Assembly (NCBI GenBank): GCA_016714465.1
Contig: JADKDT010000004.1
Coordinates: 124,001-188,000, forward strand
Direction: 5' to 3'
Source of the DNA: Candidatus Brachythrix odensensis
Lineage (GTDB): Bacteria; Chloroflexota; Anaerolineae; J036; Brachytrichaceae
DNA: 64,000 nucleotides
The notes under the pieces are model-generated. The model did not search any database, was not told where the DNA came from, and saw only the letters and a program-made list of their open reading frames with translations. A program made the position numbers and the translations under genes. This document shows, one piece after another, positions 29,377 through 38,540 of the stretch. The stretch's first letter is position 1. Each line of letters begins with the position of its first letter.

Positions 29377-30678
29377 TCAGGGAGTGGCGTCAACGTGAAA
29401 ACGCCCGGGGTTGAGCAAGCCTTTGGGATCGAACTCGGCCTTGATCCGGCGCATCAAGGCCAGGCCCTCGGGTGGCCGGCCTGGGGTGACTGACTCGGAC
29501 ATGCCGCCGGAAATGCCGGCCGGATCGAGGAGGGCGAGGTTGGCGGCCGGGAGCGCATCGCGCAACGCGCGGAGCCACGCGGCCGGCTCTCGGCCGTCCA
29601 CCCGGGCATAGACCACCCCGTTCAGCGCGCGGGCGGTGTAGCGCAGGCGCAGCCCAAAGCGGGCCGCAAGCGCGCCAGCCGCGCCGATCGCGGCGGCGAG
29701 CTGCGACGGCAAACACGCCACCCGAAGCAACAGGTCGCCGTCCCCGGCCCGCGGAAAGTCGCCAATGCGCGCCCACACGGCCTGCGATTCGAAAGGTTCG
29801 AGCGCGCGGGACTCGAGGGCGCCTGCGGCGATCGCCATCCGGCCAATATCCGCGCGATGGCGTTCAACCGCAGCCGGCAGGCCTTCGACCAACACCGCCA
29901 GACGGAGATCGCCCTCGGGCATCCAGTCGCAGTTGCTGAGTTCACAGGCCGTTGGCACAAGCTGGCTGGCGTGCAGCGCATCAATGCAGGCAAAGGCCGC
30001 GTCGAGGCTCGGGAAAGCGCAGGCCAGGGTGGCGGACGCGCGCGCCATCGGCAGCAGTTTGAAGTTGGCGCTGGCGATGATGGCCAGGGTGCCGGCGCTG
30101 CCGATGTAGAGCTTCATCAAGTCGAAACCGCTGACATTCTTGACCACGATCCCGCCGGCCTTGCTGCTCCGCCCGGTCGCCTCGACCACCCGCACGCCCA
30201 CGAGCAGGTCGCGGTTCGTGCCGTAGCCGGCTCGGCGCGGCCCGTCGGAATCGAGCGCCAGGGTGCCGCCCAGCGTCGCGCGGTCCGGCAGGGGAACATC
30301 CACGGGCAACATCTGGCGATGCTGGGCGAGCGTGTCCCGCAACGCCGCCATTGTGATTCCGGCTTCGACGGAGATTGCCAGATCGTCGGGGTTGTAGTCG
30401 AGGACCCGGTCCAGCCGCGTGGTGCGCAGCACGATCCATGAGCCAGCCGGAGTCAACGGCCGGCCATAAGTCTGGCGTGTGCCGCCGCCCCACGGCACAA
30501 CAGCCGCGCCGGCCTCGTGGGCAATGGCCATCGCGGCGGCCAGCTCTTCGACAGAGGCTGGCGCGACAACGGCATCGGGCGTGCGCAGCCCGAGCCCATA
30601 CGCGGCGGTGTCGGCCGGATCGGCTTGAACGCGGTCAGCCCCGAGGGCGGAGGAAAGTGCTTTGGCGATCACGTCCAT
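29377..30678 (-). CDS. glcE: Glycolate oxidase FAD-binding subunit GlcE
   Basis: The protein has 433 residues of the FAD-linked oxidase (PCMH) family. The FAD-binding blocks are AAVVPWGGGTRQTYG, LPVDVPLPDRATLGGTLA and GGIVVKNVSGFDLMKLYIGSAGTLAII. The C-terminus (GLALMRRIKAEFDPKGLLNPGRF) is the usual end of the family. Its length and the KNVSGFDLMKL pattern fit GlcE rather than the longer catalytic GlcD. It is the first gene of the glcE-glcF-SDR operon on the minus strand. A REP-like cluster lies immediately upstream. Confidence 0.85.
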   Translation of the reverse strand: MDVIAKALSSALGADRVQADPADTAAYGLGLRTPDAVVAPASVEELAAAMAIAHEAGAAVVPWGGGTRQTYGRPLTPAGSWIVLRTTRLDRVLDYNPDDLAISVEAGITMAALRDTLAQHRQMLPVDVPLPDRATLGGTLALDSDGPRRAGYGTNRDLLVGVRVVEATGRSSKAGGIVVKNVSGFDLMKLYIGSAGTLAIIASANFKLLPMARASATLACAFPSLDAAFACIDALHASQLVPTACELSNCDWMPEGDLRLAVLVEGLPAAVERHRADIGRMAIAAGALESRALEPFESQAVWARIGDFPRAGDGDLLLRVACLPSQLAAAIGAAGALAARFGLRLRYTARALNGVVYARVDGREPAAWLRALRDALPAANLALLDPAGISGGMSESVTPGRPPEGLALMRRIKAEFDPKGLLNPGRFHVDATP

Positions 30679-30831
30679 TCGTCATCCCGCGCGAAACTCC
30701 GGCCTAGGCCGGAGTGACAGCGGGACCCAGAGGTCATCCCGGCGAAGACCACCCTGGGCTGCGCCTTCGCCAACCCGCGGTATGGGTCCCGGCTTTCGCC
30801 GGGATGACGGCGCTTTCGCGCGGGATGACGG
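30679..30831. repeat. REP-like cluster upstream of glcE
   Basis: This gap contains CTCCGGCCTAGGCCGGAG (perfect palindrome, near 30698-30715), a TCCCGGCTTTCGCCGGGA stem near 30787, and several GTCATCCCG / CGGGATGACGG ends in both orientations. They are the same family as at 23.8-24.4 kb. No coding sequence is credible here. Confidence 0.75.
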
Positions 30832-31329
30832 TTATACCCACTCATACGTCCAGCCAATTGGCTTGCCATCGCGGTAGGGCATCACCCCATGGAACTGCCG
30901 CGGCGTGTCGCTGAAGACCAGCGGCAGAAAGTGCGGATCGCCCTCCCACAGGTTCAGCGCCCCCGGCGTCAGCAAGGTCTGGACGGGCACCCAGGCAAGC
31001 TCGCCCTCCGGATTGGCCGAGTGCGGCTCGCCGCTGAACTCACGAATGATGTAGATGAAGCCAAGCCAATCCTCGCCTTGCTTGCCAAAGCCCGGCCAGT
31101 TGATCGTCCCGCGCAGCCACAGGCGGGTGGCCTCGATCCCCGCCTCTTCGCGCAGCTCACGCTTCATCGCCGTGACGATGTCCTCGCCACGCTCGATCTT
31201 GCCACCCAGTCCGTTGAACTTGCCGTAGTGGGTGTCCTCCGGCCGGGTATTGCGATGGATCAGCAACACGCTGCGCCCATCGGGGGACAGCACGTAACCA
31301 AGGGTGGCGAGGATCGGCGTATACGGCAA
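30832..31329 (-). CDS. Nudix hydrolase (MutT / 8-oxo-dGTPase type)
   Basis: The protein has about 166 residues, starting at a TTG (LPYTPILATLGYVLSPDG) that follows directly on the stop of the EF-G-like gene, with GAAGGAAGAA upstream. The Nudix box is GLGGKIERGEDIVTAMKRE followed by LREEAGI. The long insertion and the C-terminal GDPHFLPLVFSDTPRQFHG resemble MTH1/MutT-type sanitisers of oxidised purine nucleotides. Reading the gene further upstream would overlap the preceding gene, so the short start is preferred. Confidence 0.82.
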   Translation of the reverse strand: MPYTPILATLGYVLSPDGRSVLLIHRNTRPEDTHYGKFNGLGGKIERGEDIVTAMKRELREEAGIEATRLWLRGTINWPGFGKQGEDWLGFIYIIREFSGEPHSANPEGELAWVPVQTLLTPGALNLWEGDPHFLPLVFSDTPRQFHGVMPYRDGKPIGWTYEWV

Positions 31330-31330
31330 T

Positions 31331-33376
31331 CTATTCTTCCTTCTGAGCCGCCAATTCGGCCTTGTGCTTGGCGATGATCGGCTCGGCCAGCGCCGGCGGG
31401 ACGCGGGCATACCGCTCGAATTTAAGCTCGAACACGCCCCGGCCCTGAGTCAGGCTGCGCAGGTCATTCCCGAACCGCTGCATTTCGGCCAGCGGCGCGT
31501 GGGCGGTGATGATGGTCTTGTTCCCGCGCTGGTCCATACCCATGACCTGGGCGCGCTTGGTCTTGAGCGCGCTCATCACATCGCCGGCGTATGCGTCAGG
31601 CACGAAGATGATGAACTCGTAGATTGGCTCGAGCAGGGACGGGCTGGCCTGCTCGAACGCCTCGCGGAAGACCGACCGCGCGGCGATTTCAAAGGCGATC
31701 GGTTTCGAGTCAACGGCATGCTCTTTCCCGTCGAGGACCTGGGCTCTGACACCGCTCACGCGGTAGCCGGCGATGACACCGGTGTCAAGCACCTGGCGCA
31801 CGCCCTTTTCAATGCTGGATTCGTAGCTGTGGCTGATCGAGCCGCCCACAACTTTCCACTGGAATTCGAAATTCTCGCCGGGCGTGGCGGGCTCGACCGC
31901 CATTTCGATCTCAGCGAACTGCCCGGCCCCGCCAGTCTGCTTCTTGTGGCGATGGCGCGCCTCGCCCCGGCGCGAGATGGTTTCGCGATACGGGACCTTG
32001 GGGATCGATGTGTCGACTTCCACTCCGAACTTGCTCTTGAGCCGGGAAACCGCCACATCGATGTGGGCGGGGCCCATGCCCATCAGCACCATCTCATGCG
32101 TCTCGGGGTCGTGGATGAGCCGCAGGGATGGGTCTTCCTCGACCAGGCGGGCAATCGACGGGCTGATCTTGGCCGTGTCATTCTTGCTCCTGGGATGCAG
32201 GGCCGCGCCATACAGCGGGTTCGGGAATGCGATCGCGTCGAGCGTCACGCAGTGGTTCTTGTCGCACAGCGTGTCGCCGGTCACCGTGTTGGTGAGTTTG
32301 GTCGCGGCCCCGATATCGCCGACATGCAGAACCGGCACAACGATCTGCTCCTTGCCGCGAACAACGAGCAATGTCGAGATACGCTCCTCGGCGTTGTTTC
32401 GGGTCACAACCACGCGCAGGTCGCCGCCCCGGACCGGGCCTTCGATCACCCGAAAATACGAAATCTTGCTGACAAACTGGTCAGCAGCGGTCTTGAACAC
32501 ATACAGACCCACGCCGTGCTGGCCGTCATCGGGATCAGCGCCCATCTCAAACGGCATCGGCCCGTAGTTCACCAGCGAATACAGCATCGCGTGCGCGCCG
32601 ATGCTCAGGGCCGGCGAGGCGCAGAAGACCGGCACAAACAGGCGGTTGCGGATCGAATTGCGCAACCCGCGCAGCAACTCGTCCATCGTCAGTTCTTCGC
32701 CAGCGAAGAATTTCTCCATCAGGCCGTCCTCGCCTTCGGCGGCGGCCTCCACCAGCTTCTCGCGCGCCCGCTCGACTTCCTCGACCATCTCGGGCGGAAG
32801 CGGCGTTTCCTCGCCCTTGGGGCCCTTCAGGTATTTTCGGCTGATGAGGTCCACCACGCCGCTGAACTTGCTCTGCGCCCCCACCGGAATGATGAGCGGG
32901 ACGATGTCCTGGTGAAAGGCCTCGCGCAGATCGGCCAGGACCTTGTCATAGTTGGCATTCTCGCGGTCCATCCGGCTGATCAGCACCGCCCGCGGAATCT
33001 TCGCGTCATCGACCGCCTGCATGGCAATCTCCGTGCCAACTTCGACGCCCGACACCGCATCGACAAAGATCAGGCCGAGATCGGCGGCCCGAGCCGCGCT
33101 TTTCATCTCCGCCTGGAAATCAGCATAACCCGGCGTATCGATCAAGTTGATCTTGTAGTCCTTCCACTCGAGCGACAGCACACTCAAGCTGAGCGACTGA
33201 TGGCGCCGCTTCGACTCCTCATCAAAATCGCTGGCGGTCGTGCCATCCTCCACCTTGCCCATGCGCGAGATCGCGCCACTGGCGAACAGAAGGGCTTCGG
33301 CGAAAGTGGTTTTGCCGCTCGAACTGTGTCCGAGCAGGGCAACATTCCGCAGCTTCTCGGTTGCGTATTCTTTCAT
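31331..33376 (-). CDS. Elongation factor G-like GTPase
   Basis: The protein has 681 residues with EF-G architecture: G1 GHSSSGKTTFAEALLFASG (residues about 16-34), G3 LIDTPGYADF, then domains II to V (AYAGDVMSALKTKRAQVMGM near the end). The G4 motif is SRMD rather than NKxD, and the switch region differs from canonical EF-G. It therefore belongs to the EF-G-like translation-factor group often found beside a true fusA. The role is uncertain (ribosome-associated GTPase). GGAGG lies about 11 nt before the ATG. The Nudix gene follows without a gap. Confidence 0.85.
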   Translation of the reverse strand: MKEYATEKLRNVALLGHSSSGKTTFAEALLFASGAISRMGKVEDGTTASDFDEESKRRHQSLSLSVLSLEWKDYKINLIDTPGYADFQAEMKSAARAADLGLIFVDAVSGVEVGTEIAMQAVDDAKIPRAVLISRMDRENANYDKVLADLREAFHQDIVPLIIPVGAQSKFSGVVDLISRKYLKGPKGEETPLPPEMVEEVERAREKLVEAAAEGEDGLMEKFFAGEELTMDELLRGLRNSIRNRLFVPVFCASPALSIGAHAMLYSLVNYGPMPFEMGADPDDGQHGVGLYVFKTAADQFVSKISYFRVIEGPVRGGDLRVVVTRNNAEERISTLLVVRGKEQIVVPVLHVGDIGAATKLTNTVTGDTLCDKNHCVTLDAIAFPNPLYGAALHPRSKNDTAKISPSIARLVEEDPSLRLIHDPETHEMVLMGMGPAHIDVAVSRLKSKFGVEVDTSIPKVPYRETISRRGEARHRHKKQTGGAGQFAEIEMAVEPATPGENFEFQWKVVGGSISHSYESSIEKGVRQVLDTGVIAGYRVSGVRAQVLDGKEHAVDSKPIAFEIAARSVFREAFEQASPSLLEPIYEFIIFVPDAYAGDVMSALKTKRAQVMGMDQRGNKTIITAHAPLAEMQRFGNDLRSLTQGRGVFELKFERYARVPPALAEPIIAKHKAELAAQKEE

Positions 33377-33428
33377 CGTAAATCAGGCCTCCGGATCAGG
33401 ATTGGGACAATGGCCTAATTCTAACTTG

Positions 33429-33480
33429 CCGGAATCGATGGCCCGCCCCGGCGTATGCCGGGACGGGCCATCGATTCCGG
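33429..33480. repeat. 24-bp near-perfect palindrome in a divergent gap
   Basis: The arms 33429-33452 and 33457-33480 match except for one C/A pair. The centre is CCCCGGCGTATGCCGGGAC, the shared core, with outer arm CCGGAATCGATGGCCC unique to this locus. The EF-G-like gene and nif3 both start away from it, so termination is not its obvious role. Confidence 0.8.
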
Positions 33481-33496
33481 CCTATAGAATGCCATC

Positions 33497-34258
33497 ATGT
33501 TGACACGCGATCTGATCTCCTACCTGGATGCATTCCTCGAGCCAGCGCGCTTTACGGATGGCAGTAACAACGGCCTGCAAGTGCAGGGGAGCCCCGAGGT
33601 CACGCGGGTGGCCTTTGCCGTTGACGCCTGCCTCGCTTCGTTTGAGGCGGCCGTGTCGCGGGGGGCGCAATTGCTAATCGTCCACCACGGCTTGTTCTGG
33701 TCGCGGCACATTCAGATCACCGGCCCGCACTATGCCCGGGTGCGAACGCTGATCGCCAACAACCTGGGCCTGTATGCCTCCCATCTGCCTCTGGACGCCC
33801 ACGCCGAGGTCGGCAACAACATCGAGCTTGCCCGGCTGGCCGGGTTGACCAACATCGAGCCGTGGGGACTGCACGATGGCGTGGTGATCGGCTTCATCGG
33901 CGATCTGCCCACCCCCACGCCGCTGGCCAACCTGTACGCCCGCCTGCGCGATCAGATCGGCGAGGGCAACCTCGTCCAGGCCGGCGAAACGGACGGCGAA
34001 CCCGTTGCCCGGCGGGTCGCGGTGTGCAGCGGATTTGGGGTCACCTTCGCCGATGAGGCCCTGGCCTCAGGCGCCGACACGCTGATCACTGGCGAGACCA
34101 GCCACAACTGGTATCACCCGGTCCGCGAGCGCGGTCTCAACGTCATCTACGGCGGCCACTACAACACCGAAACCGTTGGACTGAAAGCCCTGATGCGCCA
34201 CATCGCGGCCAAGTTCGGGCTTGAAACGGTCTTCATCGACCTCCCCACCGAGCTCTAG
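33497..34258 (+). CDS. NIF3-like (YbgI) metal-binding protein
   Basis: The protein has 253 residues, the bacterial short form of the NIF3/DUF34 family. It has the metal-binding blocks LLIVHHGLFW and GGHYNTETVGLKALM, and SHLPLDAHAEVGNNIELAR in between. These proteins form hexameric rings with a di-metal site. A GTP cyclohydrolase type 1 role was once proposed, and the true function is unsettled. The palindrome at 33429 ends 16 nt before its start codon. Confidence 0.88.
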   Translation: MLTRDLISYLDAFLEPARFTDGSNNGLQVQGSPEVTRVAFAVDACLASFEAAVSRGAQLLIVHHGLFWSRHIQITGPHYARVRTLIANNLGLYASHLPLDAHAEVGNNIELARLAGLTNIEPWGLHDGVVIGFIGDLPTPTPLANLYARLRDQIGEGNLVQAGETDGEPVARRVAVCSGFGVTFADEALASGADTLITGETSHNWYHPVRERGLNVIYGGHYNTETVGLKALMRHIAAKFGLETVFIDLPTEL

Positions 34259-34278
34259 AAGTGCTCCGATGTTATTTG

Positions 34279-34321
34279 CGAGATCACTATCCCCGCGCTT
34301 CGCACGGGGATAGTGATCTCG
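34279..34321. repeat. 20-bp near-perfect palindrome, GAGATCAC family
   Basis: The arms 34279-34298 and 34302-34321 around TTC carry GAGATCACTATCCCCGC, a variant of the stems at 11754 and 18915. The A-to-T change in the arm is matched by a complementary change in the other arm. One C/A mismatch remains. It lies between nif3 and the first S41 peptidase gene, both on the plus strand. Confidence 0.8.
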
Positions 34322-34394
34322 GCAAGTGTTGTGCGAGCAAGGCCACCGGACCGCCTCAGCCGATCTTCAGCCGGGGGTGGTCTAATCCGCCACC

Positions 34395-35595
34395 GTGAGT
34401 CTCAAACGCCCGATCCTACTGACCCTGCTCGCCATCGGCTGGGGGCTCGCCATGTTTTTTGGCGGCTGGGTGCTACGCGGTGGGATGTCGAGCCCCGGTG
34501 GCGCGCTGCCCCAGCCCGCGCCACAAGCGCAGGCCGGGCCTGGCTTGCCTTTGCTCGATGAGGCCTGGTCCAAGGTGCGCGAGAGTTACGTCGGCGAGGT
34601 GCCATCCGACACGCTGCGCAATTACGGCGCGGTGCGGGGCGCGATTCAGACCCTGAACGACCGCTTTTCGATCTTCATCGAGCCCCAGATTCGGGCGGTC
34701 GAGCGCGACCAGCAACGCGGGAGTTTTGAAGGGCGTCGGGGCGACGCTGTTCATCAACGATGAGGGCCAGATCGTTCTCACCCCCATCCGAGACGCGCCG
34801 GCCGAGAAAGCCGGGTTGAAGGCCAACGACATCCTGCTCGCCATCGACGGGGTGCCGCTGGCGCCAAAGCCGGAGCTCAACGAGGTGCTGTTGCGCATCC
34901 GCGGCGATGTCGGAACCATTGTCAATCTGACCGTTGGACGGGGCGCCGACCGCTACGAGTTGCGCATTGTCCGGGCGGTGATCGAAACCCCCTCGACCAC
35001 CTGGCGAATTGTCACCAGCACCGCCGGCGCGAAGGCCGGCGTGATCGCAATTCAGTCCTTCACCGCCCGCACCCCCGAAGAGGTCAAGCGCGCCATTCTC
35101 GAACTGCGCCGCGACGGCGTCACGGGGATGGTCCTCGACCTGCGCGACAACGGGGGCGGATTGCTCAACGCCTCGATCGAGGTTGCCAGCCAGTTCATCG
35201 CCGACGGTGTCGTCCTGCTCGAGCGGCGCCGCGAGCAGACCGACGTAAGTTTCCGGGCCAGTGGCGGTGGATTTGCGACCAGCATGCCGCTGGTCGTGCT
35301 GGTCAACGCCAACTCAGCCAGCGCCTCGGAGATCGTCGCCGGCGCGCTGCAGGACAATGGCCGGGCCAAGCTGGTCGGGTCGAAGACCTATGGCAAAGGC
35401 TCGGCCCAGTACATCTACGATTTGAGCGATGGCTCGTCGGTGCATGTCACCTTCGCCAAGTGGTATACGCCAAGGGGCCGCTCCATCGACGGGGTCGGCC
35501 TCATCCCCGACATCGACGCGGCCCGCCCGGAAGACGAAGCCCGGCGCGGCCAGGACAGCCAGTTGGCGGCCGCCCTGGCAATTCTGTTCCCCTGA
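34395..35595 (+). CDS. Carboxyl-terminal processing peptidase, S41 family (one frame break)
   Basis: About 400 residues, GTG start. One N-terminal membrane segment (ILLTLLAIGWGLAMFFGGWVL) is followed by a Pro/Gln linker, a PDZ domain (DAPAEKAGLKANDILLAIDG) and the S41 catalytic domain (VLDLRDNGGGLLNASIEVAS). The nucleophile Ser lies in NSASASEIVAGAL and the general-base Lys in SKTYGKGSAQ. A single extra G near 34730 (GAAGGGCGTC for GAAGGCGTC) splits it; removing it gives FEGVGATLF. It is a membrane-anchored extracytoplasmic protease. The next gene is its paralogue, 10 nt downstream. Confidence 0.87.
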
Positions 35596-35605
35596 ACCCA
35601 AACCC

Positions 35606-36901
35606 ATGAACCAACCTGCACCCTCCCGCTCCACTCAAATTCTGCGCGGCACGGCCCTGGCCCTTGTCGGTGTGTTCGCCGGGATGATCATCTTCGCGAT
35701 GGGCATCGCCGCTGGCATCACCCTCACCCGCGGTGACTTCAGCTTCCGCGGCGCGTCGGCCTTCCCGCCGCCGGGCACCGCCACCGGCAGCATTAGCGCC
35801 ACGCCCGCGGCTCGCGCGGCCGAAGTCGATCAGAAGCTCATCAACGAGACGCTCGCCCAGCTCAGAAACAATTGGTACGGCGAACTGCCCAGCAGCGACG
35901 CCCTCACCAACGGCGCGATCCGGGGCATGGTCGCGGCCCTGGGCGATGACTTCACGGCTTATGTCGAACCCAAGTACGCCAGGATGCTCGAGGACGACGC
36001 CAGCGGCAGCTTCGAAGGCATCGGCGCCACGCTGCGCTCGGTCAATGGGGCGGGGATTCAGATCGTGCGGGTTTTTGAAGGTTTCCCAGCCGCAAAGGCG
36101 GGCGTGCAAAGCGGCGACGCGATCGAATCCGTGAACGGCGTCAAGGTCGCCACGCTGAGCGCGACCGAGGTGGCCGCCCTCATTCGCGGGCCGGGCGGCA
36201 CACCTGTGGTGTTGCGGCTGCGCCGGGCCGACACTCCGAAACCGTTCGAGATCACCGTTGTGCGGGGCAAGATCGTCATCCCGCTGGTCACTTCGAAGAT
36301 GATCGGGACGGGGGCCGACAAAATCGGCTATGTCAGCCTGTACGATTTCAGCGCCAATGCCCGCCAACAGCTCGAACCCAGAATCCGCGAGTTGCTCGAC
36401 CAGAAGCCGAAGGGGCTGATCCTCGACCTGCGCGACAACCCGGGCGGGCTGCTGTCGCAGGCGGTCGAGGTGGGCGATCTGTTCCTGCCCGAGGGCGATT
36501 TCATCATCGAGCGCGATCAGGCCGGGAACGTCAAACGGCTGCGCACAACGAACAGCGGTATTGCCCAGACCATCCCGCTCGCGGTCCTGGTCAACGGCGG
36601 CTCGGCCAGCGCGTCGGAGATCGTCGCCGGCGCGATCCAGGACTATGGCCGGGGCCAGGTCATCGGCGAGACCACCTTTGGCAAAGGCAGCGTCCAACTG
36701 CCAAAGACCCTCTCCAACGGGGCCCAGCTTCGGATTACGATCGAGCGCTGGTTCACCCCCAAGGATCGGGCCATCCATGGCACCGGAATCGCGCCAGACA
36801 TCACCGTCGCGCGCAGCAGCGAGGATTCGAAGGCCAACCGCGACCCGCAGCTTGATGCGGCCGTAAACTTCCTGCAGACGGGCGTCAAACCGGCGCCATA
36901 A
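35606..36901 (+). CDS. Carboxyl-terminal processing peptidase, S41 family
   Basis: The protein has 431 residues and an intact frame. An N-terminal membrane anchor (ALALVGVFAGMIIFAMGIAAG) is followed by a helical segment, a PDZ domain (FPAAKAGVQSGDAIESVNG) and the catalytic core LILDLRDNPGGLLSQAVEVG. Ser is in GGSASASEIVAGAIQDYG and Lys in TTFGKGSVQLPK. It matches CtpA/Prc-type periplasmic or extracellular proteases in length and domain order. Tandem with a diverged paralogue, it suggests duplication; the two may cleave different substrates. Confidence 0.92.
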   Translation: MNQPAPSRSTQILRGTALALVGVFAGMIIFAMGIAAGITLTRGDFSFRGASAFPPPGTATGSISATPAARAAEVDQKLINETLAQLRNNWYGELPSSDALTNGAIRGMVAALGDDFTAYVEPKYARMLEDDASGSFEGIGATLRSVNGAGIQIVRVFEGFPAAKAGVQSGDAIESVNGVKVATLSATEVAALIRGPGGTPVVLRLRRADTPKPFEITVVRGKIVIPLVTSKMIGTGADKIGYVSLYDFSANARQQLEPRIRELLDQKPKGLILDLRDNPGGLLSQAVEVGDLFLPEGDFIIERDQAGNVKRLRTTNSGIAQTIPLAVLVNGGSASASEIVAGAIQDYGRGQVIGETTFGKGSVQLPKTLSNGAQLRITIERWFTPKDRAIHGTGIAPDITVARSSEDSKANRDPQLDAAVNFLQTGVKPAP

Positions 36902-36908
36902 ACATCGC

Positions 36909-37718
36909 ATGACCCTGCCCGCCTCCCGTCGCGCCATCCGCCTCGCGACCCCGGCCGCCGCCCTGGGGTGCGGGCTGATCGCGTCCGGTGGCGCGGGACT
37001 GCCGCCGGCCCTCAGCATCGCCCTCGCCCTGGCGACGATCGTGGCCTGGCAGTTCTGGCGCGAGGCATTGGCCGAAAACAACTGGGACCTGGCCCTGGCT
37101 GGCTGGCGCGCCTGGCGCTCGGGCGAGCCGCTGCCGGCCCTGCCCTACACAGAGCCGGGCTCGGACGCGCATCGACTGTCGATCGCGGGGGGCCAATTCC
37201 GCGACTTCGCGCGCCGCAGGTTGATTCCGGCATATGGGCCGATCATCGGCGGAGCCATCGCTGCGCTCGTGGCCGCAGCGCTGTTGGGCTGGGCGCTTGG
37301 GCCCTGGGCGCTGGCGCTCTCACTGGCCGCCCTGCTCTCGCCGCAAGTGGCCGTGCTTGGGCGCGGACTTGCGTTTGGGCCTGGCCTGGCGGCAGCCGAT
37401 GCCGGGCTGGTTGAGCTGGGGCTGCCGTTTGCCCTGGGCGCCGGCCTGCTCGCGGCCCCAACCGGCGCTCAGCTTGCATTGGCGGGCGCAGTAGCCATGG
37501 CCTGGGCGGGTCTGCGCGCGGGACGCAATCCGCGGGTCTGGCAGGCCGGCAACGCCGCGGCGCTGGCGGTCCTGGCCGCCGGCCGGCACTCGGTTGGGGC
37601 CTTCTTGTTTGCGTTGTGCTGGCTCCCCCAGCTCCTGGGCGGGCTGGGCGGCGTATCGCGCCACGCCGGGCGCTGGCTCATGGCTGGCCTGCTGGTTGCT
37701 TCGATTGCGGTGCAATAG
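36909..37718 (+). CDS. Hypothetical polytopic membrane protein
   Basis: The protein has 269 residues, very rich in Ala, Leu and Gly, with about six to seven predicted membrane segments (for example IIGGAIAALVAAALLGWALG and LPFALGAGLLAAPTG). A cytosolic-looking stretch (WREALAENNWDLALAGWRAW ... FRDFARRRLIPAYG) follows the second segment. I recognise no family. It starts 7 nt after the second S41 peptidase and is likely in the same operon. Confidence 0.55.
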   Translation: MTLPASRRAIRLATPAAALGCGLIASGGAGLPPALSIALALATIVAWQFWREALAENNWDLALAGWRAWRSGEPLPALPYTEPGSDAHRLSIAGGQFRDFARRRLIPAYGPIIGGAIAALVAAALLGWALGPWALALSLAALLSPQVAVLGRGLAFGPGLAAADAGLVELGLPFALGAGLLAAPTGAQLALAGAVAMAWAGLRAGRNPRVWQAGNAAALAVLAAGRHSVGAFLFALCWLPQLLGGLGGVSRHAGRWLMAGLLVASIAVQ

Positions 37719-37741
37719 CCCAGCGGAACCACAAACAACCC

Positions 37742-37796
37742 CTTTTTCCGATGTGATATTCCCCGGCGGAGCCGGGGAATATCACATCGGAAAAAG
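37742..37796. terminator. 26-bp perfect palindrome between converging genes
   Basis: The arms 37742-37767 and 37771-37796 pair perfectly around GGA (inner part ATATTCCCCGGC, outer part CTTTTTCCGATGTG). The outer T5 is on the left arm, so the plus-strand RNA stem begins with U5 and ends with A5. That is the opposite of a classical intrinsic terminator, while minus-strand transcripts see the same arrangement. Confidence 0.75.
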
Positions 37797-37816
37797 ACTC
37801 TGTTGGGAATTCCTCG

Positions 37817-38536
37817 TCACAGCCCAAAAAGCCCAGCCAGGAATGGCACGAGCACGGCGGTCAGCGCGCCGTTCAGGCCCATCGCCAGGCCGGCAAACGC
37901 CCCGGTCTCCTCGCTCACCTGAAACGCGCGGGCGGTGCCGATGCCATGCGCGGCCACACCCAACGCAAACCCGCGCGCGGCTTCGTCCCGCACCCGCAGC
38001 GCGTCCAGCACGGCGGTGCCCGCCACCGCGCCCAGAATGCCCGTAAGAATCACCAGCACGGCCGTAAGAGAGGGCAAACCTCCCAACCCTTCCGACACGC
38101 CCATGGCAATCGGCGTCGTTGCGCTCTTGGGCAGGATCGAAAGGATGGTCTGGCGCGATGCGCCCAACGCCCAACAAATGGCGCCGGCGGACACGATCGC
38201 TGTGATCGATCCAGCCAGCAGCGAGACACTGACCGGCACGGCCAGCCGGCGAAGCTTGCCAAGCTGGGCATACAGCGGCACGGCCAATGCGACCGTGGCC
38301 GGGCCCAGCAGAAAGTGGGCGAATTGCGCGCCATCAAAATAGGTCTCGTAGCTCGTGCCGGTCAGCAACAGGATCGCGACGATGACCGCCACCGCGATCA
38401 GAACCGGATTCAGAATGGCCCGGGCGTGGGCACGCTGATGCAGCCAGTGCGCGGCGGCATATACCGCGACAGTGACCGTTAGCCAGAGGAGGGGGGTCTG
38501 GGCCAGATAGACCCACAGCCGGGTAAGGGATCCCAT
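37817..38536 (-). CDS. lrgB: LrgB/YohK-family membrane protein
   Basis: The protein has 239 residues with about seven to eight membrane segments. It contains the family block LPKSATTPIAMGVSEGLGGLPSLTAV and the C-terminal GFALGVAAHGIGTARAFQVSEETGAF. LrgB acts with LrgA as a holin-like pair controlling murein hydrolase export. In plants the fused homologue PLGG1 is a glycolate/glycerate carrier, and some bacterial homologues handle pyruvate or glycolate. Here it follows lrgA by 4 nt on the same strand. Confidence 0.9.
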   Translation of the reverse strand: MGSLTRLWVYLAQTPLLWLTVTVAVYAAAHWLHQRAHARAILNPVLIAVAVIVAILLLTGTSYETYFDGAQFAHFLLGPATVALAVPLYAQLGKLRRLAVPVSVSLLAGSITAIVSAGAICWALGASRQTILSILPKSATTPIAMGVSEGLGGLPSLTAVLVILTGILGAVAGTAVLDALRVRDEAARGFALGVAAHGIGTARAFQVSEETGAFAGLAMGLNGALTAVLVPFLAGLFGL

Positions 38537-38540
38537 AGCG

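Noticed and set aside
31304..33418. Long open frame opposite the EF-G-like gene (about 704 codons)
   Set aside because: Composition is shadow-like (Arg/His-rich); the minus strand carries the GTPase motifs.
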